64,000 bases of DNA, taken from assembly GCF_900240285.1 (NCBI RefSeq), contig NZ_OESS01000003.1, forward strand, positions 806,001 through 870,000, written 5' to 3'. Positions within the stretch are counted from its first letter, which is position 1. Each line of letters starts with the position of its first letter. The translations under genes and the position numbers were made by a program. The notes under the pieces were generated by a model. The model was not told the DNA's origin. It saw only the letters and a program-made list of their open reading frames with translations, and ran no database searches. This DNA is from Halobacillus sp. Marseille-P3879 (GTDB taxonomy: Bacteria; Bacillota; Bacilli; Bacillales; Halobacillaceae). Of this stretch, positions 9,263 through 16,786 are shown piece by piece.

Positions 9263-10024
9263 TTGAAGCTGCAAAGTTTTATTGAACATCCGTGGTTTTC
9301 CAGATTTATATTGACTGTTATTCTCATTAATGCAGTTCTTATTGGTTTAAGTACAGACTCGTCCCTCTATGAAAACTATGAAACGATGTTTATAGGTCTG
9401 GATGTCCTTGTTCTGGCGATATTTACTATTGAGATTGTATTAAAGCTGTGGGTATACCGCCTGCATTTTTTCAAGGAAGGCTGGAATGTTTTTGATTTTG
9501 TCATTGTGGCTGGAAGTTTAGTCTTATATAATACCCATCTTGTAAGTGTATTGCGGATTCTTCGAGTACTCAGGGTTTTGAGAACCATTTCTGTGGTCCC
9601 ATCGCTTCGCAGGTTAACTGCTGCTCTATTTCTGGCTATTCCGGCAATTGGGTCAGTTACCATTCTTATGGGGATCATCTTTTATGTGTACGCGATTATT
9701 GGGACAAGCTTTTTTAGAGATGTGGCTCCCGAATACTTTGGAAATATTGGCTTAAGTACGTTGACGTTATTTCAGGTATTTACGTTGGAGAGCTGGGCCA
9801 GCGGTGTTTTCCGTCCGATTTTTGAAGAAGTGGTCTGGTCCTGGTTTTACTTTGTATCGTTTATTATTGTTTCTACCTTTATCATTTTAAATCTAATCGT
9901 AGGTGAAATCGTAAATAATGCTCAGAAGCTCTCAGAACACTCGGAGCAGGAGAGTGAAGATACGAGAAAGATCATGAATGAACTGAATGAGTTAAAGAAA
10001 TTGGTTAAAGAAAAGCAGGAATAA
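9263..10024 (+). CDS. NaChBac-type voltage-gated sodium channel
   Basis: Single-domain, six-helix voltage-gated channel of the bacterial Nav family, which works as a homotetramer. S1-S3 lie at about residues 12-90. S4 carries four arginines at three-residue spacing (R98, R101, R104, R107 in VLRILRVLRVLR). The pore holds TLESWAS (174-180), the selectivity-filter sequence I recall for NaChBac, followed by GVFRPIF, and S6 ends in NLIVGEIVNN. The C-terminus (about 222-253) is charged with heptad-like hydrophobics, fitting the tetramerising coiled coil. Start is TTG with AGGAAAGAAG upstream; 253 residues is close to known members. It is monocistronic. In alkaliphiles such channels support motility, chemotaxis and pH homeostasis; here that role is inferred. 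Confidence 0.95.
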   Translation: MKLQSFIEHPWFSRFILTVILINAVLIGLSTDSSLYENYETMFIGLDVLVLAIFTIEIVLKLWVYRLHFFKEGWNVFDFVIVAGSLVLYNTHLVSVLRILRVLRVLRTISVVPSLRRLTAALFLAIPAIGSVTILMGIIFYVYAIIGTSFFRDVAPEYFGNIGLSTLTLFQVFTLESWASGVFRPIFEEVVWSWFYFVSFIIVSTFIILNLIVGEIVNNAQKLSEHSEQESEDTRKIMNELNELKKLVKEKQE

Positions 10025-10032
10025 AGGAACAA

Positions 10033-10083
10033 AAAAAGGCCGTCTTTTTATTGTAACTAGAATCAATAAAATGGCGGCCTTAA
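10033..10083. terminator. Bidirectional terminator between convergent genes
   Basis: A long imperfect stem with arms AAGGCCG...TTATTG and CAATAAA...CGGCCTT, with an A-run on one side and T-rich sequence on the other. It separates the sodium channel gene from the oppositely oriented membrane protein pair. Confidence 0.8.
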
Positions 10084-10086
10084 TTA

Positions 10087-10593
10087 TTATTTCGTTTTAG
10101 GTAAAAGCACTTTGGTTTTTGATTTAACTAACTCGTAATATAATCCAGTAATGGTCTGGGTCATTAAGAATACAGGGAATGAATAAAAAAGTTCGTACCC
10201 TTCTTTAAATTGAATGATACCCATATTCGTGAACACCCATTGCATTCCTGTACCAATAAGAGCCCAGACTGCGATGTACCATATAAAAGTTTTTTTATTG
10301 ATTTTAAATGAATCGTATAAATAAATGAAAATATAGCTGAAGGGACCAAATAAAAGATAATATAAAAAGTCGAATACCTCGTATTTATCGGTATCATTCA
10401 GGACGTAATAATCCATCAATCCTCCACCAATAGTAAAATCAAAGAGGACCCCTATCGTAAACCCCCATAGAAAAAATAAAGCTGTGATATGCCGATAGAA
10501 CTTTCTTGCAAGAATAAACACAATAATGTAAGCCACAGCAAGCATGACCAATATCCATATTTCATTTTTATCAAAGTTTTCCCACAAATTCAC
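10087..10593 (-). CDS. Uncharacterised five-helix membrane protein, second of pair
   Basis: I do not recognise a function. The 168-residue protein has about five hydrophobic segments and resembles in size and layout the small multi-pass proteins of sporulating Firmicutes (CBO0543-like), but that match is only an impression. It starts with GTG and overlaps the upstream gene stop by four bases (GTGA), so translation is coupled. Conserved-looking features are aromatic and acidic residues in loops (FDFTIGGGLMDYY, FLYYLLFGPFSYIF). The pair ends at the bidirectional terminator. Confidence 0.7.
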   Translation of the reverse strand: MNLWENFDKNEIWILVMLAVAYIIVFILARKFYRHITALFFLWGFTIGVLFDFTIGGGLMDYYVLNDTDKYEVFDFLYYLLFGPFSYIFIYLYDSFKINKKTFIWYIAVWALIGTGMQWVFTNMGIIQFKEGYELFYSFPVFLMTQTITGLYYELVKSKTKVLLPKTK

Positions 10594-11063
10594 GTGGATC
10601 TCACCTCACTCAGCTCCAGCTTTCTAAAGATTAGAAGGGAGGCATAGGATACTAAATAGAGAAATATATAATATAAAGCATCGTAACCGAGGTTCCAGTT
10701 TGTAAACTCCGTTATTTTAAAGATTTGTGAAAGCAGTGACATCAAAAGAAGGAAGCTGAACGACATAAGGATAGTTAAAACCACCCGGGTGACAGAAGTT
10801 ACTGCATAAACCAGATTTAACTGCGTGATAAAAACAAATGGAATGATAATACTCCTTGATAAAAGAAACGCTGCATATTCCATAGGTTCTTCTGTTAAAT
10901 TCACAAGCTTGAACTCTTCATAGATAATCCATGACCAATTAATACTAATGATCAATATAATCATAAATACGAATGTATTTTCTATAGTCGATAATTTTTT
11001 TGGGATGATTAAAAATAACGCCGTGATCAACCAGGATGCAAAGAAGAAAATTGCAAAGGTCAT
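10590..11063 (-). CDS. Uncharacterised membrane protein, first of pair
   Basis: 157 residues with about five predicted membrane helices and very short loops. Begins at ATG with a good ribosome site (AAGGAGGGT on the minus strand). Translationally coupled to the following gene by a 4-base overlap, so the two probably act together. No motif I can name is visible; relation to the 10087-10593 protein by duplication is possible since both share size and helix count, but sequence similarity is not obvious by eye. Confidence 0.7.
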   Translation of the reverse strand: MTFAIFFFASWLITALFLIIPKKLSTIENTFVFMIILIISINWSWIIYEEFKLVNLTEEPMEYAAFLLSRSIIIPFVFITQLNLVYAVTSVTRVVLTILMSFSFLLLMSLLSQIFKITEFTNWNLGYDALYYIFLYLVSYASLLIFRKLELSEVRST

Positions 11064-11123
11064 TGTGTTACCCTCCTTGTTTCATTATTATGTGTATCAA
11101 GAGAAAACTTATACGATTGGGGG

Positions 11124-11603
11124 TCACATTGAACCTCTTTGACCTCGTTGAATGATTTTAAGCAGTAATTGTCTTATAAGTAAACCTACAATCACCCCTG
11201 GAATTAAGGAAAGAATAGGCAGCCAAATTGGTCCTAATAATGTCCCCATTACAGTAAAGTCGGAAGAAAACATTAACCCGGTGGTAACCGTGTAAGCCGA
11301 AAAGGCAAATGGCAGGAAAGAAAAACTCGGTACATCAGAGTCAGAATGCTTATAAGCATCCCATATTGCGAACATATACAAACATGGATAAAACATCAGC
11401 CACTGATAATCCACGACGTCAACCGCTTTTTGGGTCTCTCCTTTAAAGCTTAAAAGAATTGCTGTATTAAAATTGCTGTATAAATTAATAATTATTTCTA
11501 AAACAATAAAGAAAAAGCCTTTGAGATAATGATGGTTCAGCAGCTGGCCAAAGCCCGGAAAAGCGATGCTCCATAGAAATACCTCTAATTTTTTTGTCTT
11601 CAT
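11124..11603 (-). CDS. Small multi-pass membrane protein (TM2-like N-terminus)
   Basis: About 159 residues with roughly five hydrophobic helices. The N-terminal segment AFPGFGQLLNHHYLKGFFF resembles the PGxGQxYxG...KG pattern of small Bacillaceae membrane proteins related to TM2 domains. The frame is open up to 11618, but the ATG at 11603 has GTGGAG at the right distance, while the upstream ATGs overlap that site. It may belong to the same minus-strand group as the two genes that follow, separated by 60 bases. Function unknown. Confidence 0.65.
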   Translation of the reverse strand: MKTKKLEVFLWSIAFPGFGQLLNHHYLKGFFFIVLEIIINLYSNFNTAILLSFKGETQKAVDVVDYQWLMFYPCLYMFAIWDAYKHSDSDVPSFSFLPFAFSAYTVTTGLMFSSDFTVMGTLLGPIWLPILSLIPGVIVGLLIRQLLLKIIQRGQRGSM

Positions 11604-11910
11604 TGGCATTTTCTCCACTGGATTATATTTAGGAAATAACTGATCCCAAGGAGCAGTTCTTCTACGGTGGAATTTTCAAGCATAATATCAGAACCTTCCC
11701 TAGATAATTACTCAAGAGTGCTTGCGAGGCTGTTCAGTGAATAGCTTGCCCTTATTTTTAGTTTTTACTATATTTTCCTTATCCATAAAATCCCTTTTAT
11801 TGGGATAATAAACCAAATGGGAGCTGGAGATGCTTTTGGAATAAACCCTTCCCCCTTACTCATACAATTCTAAAGTGCGGAGTTTAGACTGATAGGGGGA
11901 GTGTGTGTAA
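11604..11910. other. Intergenic region between divergent genes
   Basis: AT-rich stretch of about 300 bases between divergent genes. It must contain both promoters, but I could not fix either with confidence. No RNA, repeat or small gene with a convincing ribosome site was found. Confidence 0.4.
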
Positions 11911-12714
11911 ATGTTTAAAGATAGCGCAGATTTTGAACATACTTTTTGGCTGCAGATACTTGGGGATCATGCAAGGTTTATCAGGGATGCTTTATATCCC
12001 TCTGAAACGGAAGATATTCATCAGGCCAGCGAATACGTAAAGGCATTTGACCAATATTTACAAATGGTTAGAAGCGGAGAAACAGGAGACCTGCAGCAGT
12101 TTACCAAGAGCATTAAAGACCTGGTGCTTCAATTCCGCCAATTTAAGTTATCTTTACTGGAAAGACAATTAATTGGGAAAATCGGATTTCATTTGTCTCC
12201 TACTTTTGTTAATCATATGGTCAATGAGTTAGAGGAATATTTATTAGTCATCAGCTATTTGGAAAAAGGTGAACTCCCTCCTGTTTTTCATGAGTTACAT
12301 CACCATTTGCTGTGGTTGTTGGATGCGAGCGGTCACGCTGGTGCCATAAATGATGAATTAGACGGAGTAGAAAAACGTTTAAAGAAAAAGAGTGATGAAT
12401 TTACAAAGCATTTTGAGCAGTTTTATTTGAAAGCAGTGGAATTAACAGGATATTTGCGAGCTAACTTGGAAACGTTTCCTGCTCTGTCGAAATTTAATAA
12501 TGATGTAGAGGTTGAAATGCATTTGTTTAAAGGTTTTTTACATGAACTTGAAGAAATGGAGTTATCAGAAACGGTCTTAGGTACTTTCTCAGCACTTATG
12601 GCAGATCATATGGCAAGGGAAGAGTGTTATTATTTATATAAGCTTGCGGAATCAACACAAGGAGAACATCCGGAATGTGATCCTACAAAGCCACGACTTG
12701 TGGATCGTTCTTAA
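11911..12714 (+). CDS. DUF2935 family protein (ferritin/hemerythrin-like repeats)
   Basis: Cytosolic, all-helical protein of 267 residues belonging to the DUF2935 family. Two similar halves each carry potential metal ligands: FWLQILGDHARFIRDAL and ELHHHLLWLLDASGHA in the first, and EMHLFKGFLHELEE and LMADHMAREECYYLYKL in the second. The spacing of His and Glu/Asp on helices fits a di-iron or similar metal site in a ferritin-like fold. The biochemical role of the family is not established; DUF2935 proteins are widespread in Bacillus and have been linked to spore or stress proteins only loosely. Ribosome site GGGGGAG precedes the ATG. Monocistronic with its own terminator. Confidence 0.8.
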   Translation: MFKDSADFEHTFWLQILGDHARFIRDALYPSETEDIHQASEYVKAFDQYLQMVRSGETGDLQQFTKSIKDLVLQFRQFKLSLLERQLIGKIGFHLSPTFVNHMVNELEEYLLVISYLEKGELPPVFHELHHHLLWLLDASGHAGAINDELDGVEKRLKKKSDEFTKHFEQFYLKAVELTGYLRANLETFPALSKFNNDVEVEMHLFKGFLHELEEMELSETVLGTFSALMADHMAREECYYLYKLAESTQGEHPECDPTKPRLVDRS

Positions 12715-12740
12715 ACAGCCAGAATAAGGCTGTTTTTTTG
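12713..12740 (+). terminator. Terminator after DUF2935 gene
   Basis: AAACAGCC-AGAATAA-GGCTGTTT followed by a T-run; the stem starts at the stop codon. Confidence 0.9.
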
Positions 12741-12822
12741 TTAGCAAATTCGTACCGACATAGACATCTTCGAAAAAAATGGTAGAATCAAGATAGAGGA
12801 CAAGCCGAGGGAGCTTTTATCT

Positions 12823-13431
12823 ATGAAACTATGGTTTAGAAAGATATTTGTGGTTTTAATCGCAATTATGACTTTAGGGTTATACATTCCTCCTGCTTCT
12901 ATTGAGTTAGATGCATCAGAGAAGAAAGAGCTTTCTTCTAAGGAAGATACAGGAGACCTGAAGTTTTCTGCTGAAGAAGCTGGAGATCCGGAACCGGACG
13001 GGGAATTTTCCTTAAGCGAGAACTTCGAGGATGACTACGTCCATAATATAACGGAAAAGGCAAAAGAGCAGATGGTATCTAAAATGGGCCCCAGGATTAT
13101 AAACAAAGTGGAAGCTGACTTTGAACGTGATATTCTTCCTAAAATGACTGCTGTAATCGATGAGATTTTAAGTGAAGCCGGTGAAGAGAAAGTTCCGTAT
13201 TATGAGATTACTGAGGAGTTGACTCCGGGTTACGGTGAGAAAATATTCACCCTTTACGATGCCCGTACAAAAGAGGAGATTGCTCGATTTGATGTAAGGC
13301 GAGATAATCGTCCAGGTGAAGGATATTGGTTTAATTTTCATTATCATTTAAGTGAAGACCAGTTTGAATCACACCATTCCCTCGGGGAAATATACTGGGA
13401 TAAAAATACACCGCCGAAATGGATGTCGTAA
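12823..13431 (+). CDS. ypjP: YpjP-like secreted or membrane-anchored protein
   Basis: 202 residues with an N-terminal signal/anchor (MKLWFRKIFVVLIAIMTLGL) and a hydrophilic, acidic remainder, so it is exported or anchored outside. Sequence and length match the YpjP family of Bacillus as I remember it, including YEIT..LTPGYGEKIFTLYD and the C-terminal EGYWFNFHYH with EIYWDKNTPPKW. Function is unknown. AGGGAGC lies before the ATG. A terminator follows. It is encoded alone. Confidence 0.72.
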   Translation: MKLWFRKIFVVLIAIMTLGLYIPPASIELDASEKKELSSKEDTGDLKFSAEEAGDPEPDGEFSLSENFEDDYVHNITEKAKEQMVSKMGPRIINKVEADFERDILPKMTAVIDEILSEAGEEKVPYYEITEELTPGYGEKIFTLYDARTKEEIARFDVRRDNRPGEGYWFNFHYHLSEDQFESHHSLGEIYWDKNTPPKWMS

Positions 13432-13463
13432 TAAAGAAGTGGGACAAAACTGAAGAAAGCATT

Positions 13464-13512
13464 AAATAATCCGAACGATTTTATTGAAATTAGTTCGGAT
13501 TATTTATTTTCT
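13464..13512 (+). terminator. Terminator after ypjP-like gene
   Basis: AAATAATCCGAAC and GTTCGGATTATTTA form the stem around a 16-base loop, followed by T-rich sequence. The 175 bases beyond it, up to the uxa promoter, contain nothing I can name. Confidence 0.8.
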
Positions 13513-13688
13513 AAGAAAGGAACTAACCATCGTCCCCGTAAAAAACACTGCTGAAAAGTTTCCTACTGTATGATCAGCTCGCGTTATTTCAACTAGAGTC
13601 CAGGTAAGATAATGTGAAGTATAAGAAAATATGGATGTAATCCACTCTTTTCTAAATTTGAATTTTCAGATATAAAGAAGATTTACCA

Positions 13689-13717
13689 TTGACATTTCGT
13701 GTTAAACTCCATAAACT
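13689..13717 (+). promoter_or_regulatory. Sigma-A promoter of uxa operon
   Basis: -35 TTGACA (13689-13694), 17-bp spacer, -10 TAAACT (13712-13717). The operator at 13724-13737 starts just downstream of the -10 box, where a repressor would block initiation. Confidence 0.75.
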
Positions 13718-13723
13718 TATAAA

Positions 13724-13737
13724 TAACAACGTTGTTA
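13724..13737. promoter_or_regulatory. LacI-type operator O1 of uxa operon
   Basis: Perfect palindrome TAACAACGTTGTTA with a central CG, the hallmark of LacI-family operators. The same AACAACGTTGTT core lies at 13778-13793, 39074-39089 and 39161-39180. It lies at or next to the transcription start of the uxa operon. Confidence 0.85.
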
Positions 13738-13774
13738 CATTTCCTCTTTTTCCCTGTGAATATTTTTTTGATCA

Positions 13775-13796
13775 AAAATAACAACGTTGTTATTTT
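13775..13796. promoter_or_regulatory. LacI-type operator O2 of uxa operon
   Basis: 22-bp perfect palindrome AAAATAACAAC/GTTGTTATTTT. Its centre is 55 bp downstream of O1, about five helical turns, so the two sites face the same side of DNA and could be bridged. It lies in the leader just before uxaB. Confidence 0.85.
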
Positions 13797-13819
13797 GGTA
13801 AGGGAGTGTGGTGATATTC

Positions 13820-15322
13820 ATGCCTTCATTAAATAAAGAAACTGCACGAAAGTTGACAAAAGATGCTGATAAGTCCCAGCTGGAGAAAGAGCTTCCTGAG
13901 AAAGTCATCCAATTTGGAGAAGGAAATTTTCTAAGAGCTTATATAAACTGGATGCTGCAGCAAATGAACAAGCAGCAGCTGTTTAACGGAAGGTCTGTGG
14001 CGATTCAGCCGACGCCTCATGGGAAAGTCGTTCCTAAGCTTAACAAGCAGGATGGACTTTTTACAACGATTCTCCAAGGAATAGAAGACGGTAAGGAAAA
14101 ACAGGAGATTGAAGTAAACTCAACGATTTCAAGAAGCATTAACCCTTATGAGGACTGGGAAGGACTGTTGAAGTTAGCAGAGTCTGAATCAATCGAATTT
14201 ATTTTTTCTAATACGACTGAAGCCGGCCTGGCTTATAAGGAAGAGGCCTTTCCTGAGAGCGAATCACCACTGTCTTTTCCAGGCAAATTAACGGCTTTAC
14301 TGTATCGTCGTTTTACTCATACAAATGGCGGAGCGGGCTTTACGATTATCCCTTGTGAACTGGTCGAGGATAACGGGAATCTGCTCAAATCCATTGTGCT
14401 TCGCCTTGCACAAGAATGGAAGCTTCCGGAAGCTTTCGCAGAATGGGTGGAGAACCGCAACATCTTCTGCAACACACTTGTCGATCGAATTGTTCCAGGC
14501 TATCCAAAGGACACAGTAAAGGAGTGGGAGAGCAGACTAGGCTATGAAGATACGCTGATGGCGGTAGGAGAGCCTTTTCACCTTTTCGTGATAGAAGCTG
14601 ATTCCTCACTGGAAGAAAAACTTCCTTTTCAAAAAGCCGGGCTCAATGTGAAGTGGGATGAAGTAAAGCCGTACCGTGACCTGAAAGTCAGCTTATTGAA
14701 TGCTCCTCATACTCTGCTTTTCAGTGTTGGATTCTTATCCGGACTCAATACAGTCAGGGAAGTGATGGAGGACAATACGATATCTTCATACGTCCGCCGG
14801 GTGATTTTCGATGATATACTGCCTCACCTTCCCTTTGATCAGAAGGAAAAAGAAGCTTTTGCTACTTCTGTCATCGAGCGCTTTCAGAATCCATTTGTGA
14901 AGCATCAACTGGTCGATTTAGGCTTAAATGCGGTACAGAAATTGAAAAGCCGTGTTTTTCCTTTATTAAAATATCAGGAGCATGTCCCTGTTTCGTTCAG
15001 CTACTCTCTCGCTGCTTTACTTCATTACTATAAGCCTTACACGCTTCACAGCGGTCATTTAATGGGACTTCATAAAGGGAGACAATATAAGGTGCGTGAT
15101 GATGAAATTGTACTGAACGCTTTTACTGAGTTTTGGAAGTACAAACAACAGAACAAAGAAGATATTGCTGATCTGTTGAGCAATCAAAAGATATGGGAGC
15201 AAGACTTGTCGTATCTTACAGAAGACGTGTTTCACTACTTTGAAAACATTGGGCTAAGCGGGGCGAAGGCAGCGGCTGAGATGATGCTGCAGACAGTCTC
15301 TCCTGTAGAAAATCAAAAATAA
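13820..15322 (+). CDS. uxaB: Tagaturonate reductase (altronate oxidoreductase)
   Basis: NAD-dependent polyol/mannitol-type dehydrogenase that reduces D-tagaturonate to D-altronate in galacturonate breakdown. N-terminal VIQFGEGNFLRAYINWML is characteristic of UxaB, and the C-terminal mannitol-dehydrogenase helical domain begins around LKVSLLNAPHTLLFSVGF. About 500 residues. The start is ambiguous: in-frame GTGs at 13808 and 13811 overlap the ribosome site region, and the ATG at 13820 follows GTGGTGAT; I prefer 13820. It is first in the uxaBCA-kdgAK operon. Fructuronate reductase UxuB is the alternative, but the companion altronate dehydratase favours UxaB. Confidence 0.88.
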   Translation: MPSLNKETARKLTKDADKSQLEKELPEKVIQFGEGNFLRAYINWMLQQMNKQQLFNGRSVAIQPTPHGKVVPKLNKQDGLFTTILQGIEDGKEKQEIEVNSTISRSINPYEDWEGLLKLAESESIEFIFSNTTEAGLAYKEEAFPESESPLSFPGKLTALLYRRFTHTNGGAGFTIIPCELVEDNGNLLKSIVLRLAQEWKLPEAFAEWVENRNIFCNTLVDRIVPGYPKDTVKEWESRLGYEDTLMAVGEPFHLFVIEADSSLEEKLPFQKAGLNVKWDEVKPYRDLKVSLLNAPHTLLFSVGFLSGLNTVREVMEDNTISSYVRRVIFDDILPHLPFDQKEKEAFATSVIERFQNPFVKHQLVDLGLNAVQKLKSRVFPLLKYQEHVPVSFSYSLAALLHYYKPYTLHSGHLMGLHKGRQYKVRDDEIVLNAFTEFWKYKQQNKEDIADLLSNQKIWEQDLSYLTEDVFHYFENIGLSGAKAAAEMMLQTVSPVENQK

Positions 15323-15337
15323 AAAGGATGGGATACA

Positions 15338-16762
15338 ATGAAAAATTTTATGGATGAAACATTTCTGCTGAATAGTGAAACGGCTGAACGATTGTATAAC
15401 AATTATGCCAAAGATATGCCGATTATCGATTATCACTGTCACTTAAGTCCGAAAGAAATCTATGAAAACAAGTCATATAAAACCATTACGGATATTTGGC
15501 TGGATGGTGACCATTATAAGTGGCGTCTGATGCGGGCGAATGGGATTGACGAGAATTTAATTACAGGGGATGCTGACCCTTATGAAAAATTCCTCGCCTG
15601 GGCCCGCACCGTTCCTAAGGCAATTGGGAATCCTGTGTATACGTGGACCCATCTGGAACTGCAGCGATATTTCAATATTTACGTTGCGCTAAATGAAAAT
15701 TCTGCACCAGAAATCTGGGAGCGGGTCAACGAGCAGTTAAATAAAGACGGTTTCGGAGTGCGAGATTTAATTAAAGCTTCTAATGTGAAAGTGATTTGTA
15801 CGACGGATGATCCAGTAGATTCGCTCCAATATCATAAACAGATTAAGAATAGTGATTTTGAAACGACAGTTTTGCCAAGCTACCGTCCGGATAAAGGGCT
15901 TGAGATTAACCGAGAGGGCTACCTGACCTGGATCGACAAGCTGGAACAGTCTTCAGGTGTTTCGATTAACAGCTATGAAGATTTCCTGGCTGCCCTTGAT
16001 GCACGTGCCCGTTATTTCCATGAAGTTGGAGGCAGAGTGTCTGATCACGCCCTGGATGAAGTGGTTTATGAAGAAGCAACCATGGAGGAAGTTTCCAAGA
16101 TTTTTAAAAAAGCGAAAAAAGGTGAGAAAGTCACCAAGGATGAAGAGGCGAAATACAAATCGTTTACGCTTACCTTCTTAGGAAATGTGTACGCTGAGCT
16201 TGGCTGGGTAATGCAGTATCACATTAGTGCCCAGAGGAATAACAATACGAAGATGTTTCATAAATTAGGACCTGATACAGGTTATGACAGCATGAATGAC
16301 GGGCAGATTGCTAAGCCGCTTTGTCAGCTGTTGGATGCACTTGAACGGGAGGATGCACTGCCAAAAACGGTGCTTTATTCATTAAATCCCAAAGATAATC
16401 CGGTGCTTGCTACAATCGCAGGCAGCTTCCAGGAAGGCGGAGTACCAGGGAAAATGCAGTTCGGGACAGCCTGGTGGTTTAATGATACGAAGGAAGGGAT
16501 GCTCTCACAAATGAAAGCGCTTGCTGATATGGGGCTGCTCAGTCAGTTTATCGGCATGCTGACGGATTCAAGGAGCTTCCTGTCGTACACGCGTCATGAG
16601 TACTTCAGAAGGATATTGTGTGATTTACTGGCTGGATGGGTGAACAATGGTGAAGTTCCAAATGACGATGAGCTGCTTGAACCAATTATTCGTGGGATTT
16701 CCTATGAAAATGCTGAACAGTTCCTGGGGTTTCAGCCACAGTCTCAGCAGCTCAACGTGTAA
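15338..16762 (+). CDS. uxaC: Uronate isomerase (glucuronate/galacturonate isomerase)
   Basis: Amidohydrolase-superfamily TIM barrel that converts D-galacturonate to D-tagaturonate and D-glucuronate to D-fructuronate. The metal motif HxH is in DYHCHLSPKEI at about residue 33; further family segments are TTDDPVD, MQYHISAQRNNN and the acidic end of GMLTDSRSFLSYTRHEYFRR. Length of 474 residues is normal. It lies 15 bases after uxaB with AAAAGGATGGG as ribosome site. First step of the intracellular galacturonate route. Confidence 0.95.
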   Translation: MKNFMDETFLLNSETAERLYNNYAKDMPIIDYHCHLSPKEIYENKSYKTITDIWLDGDHYKWRLMRANGIDENLITGDADPYEKFLAWARTVPKAIGNPVYTWTHLELQRYFNIYVALNENSAPEIWERVNEQLNKDGFGVRDLIKASNVKVICTTDDPVDSLQYHKQIKNSDFETTVLPSYRPDKGLEINREGYLTWIDKLEQSSGVSINSYEDFLAALDARARYFHEVGGRVSDHALDEVVYEEATMEEVSKIFKKAKKGEKVTKDEEAKYKSFTLTFLGNVYAELGWVMQYHISAQRNNNTKMFHKLGPDTGYDSMNDGQIAKPLCQLLDALEREDALPKTVLYSLNPKDNPVLATIAGSFQEGGVPGKMQFGTAWWFNDTKEGMLSQMKALADMGLLSQFIGMLTDSRSFLSYTRHEYFRRILCDLLAGWVNNGEVPNDDELLEPIIRGISYENAEQFLGFQPQSQQLNV

Positions 16763-16786
16763 AGTATTCTGCGAGGAGGATAAACC

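Noticed and set aside
10590-11603. Reading the three minus-strand membrane genes as one duplicated family
   Set aside because: They share size and helix count, but I see no convincing shared motif by eye.
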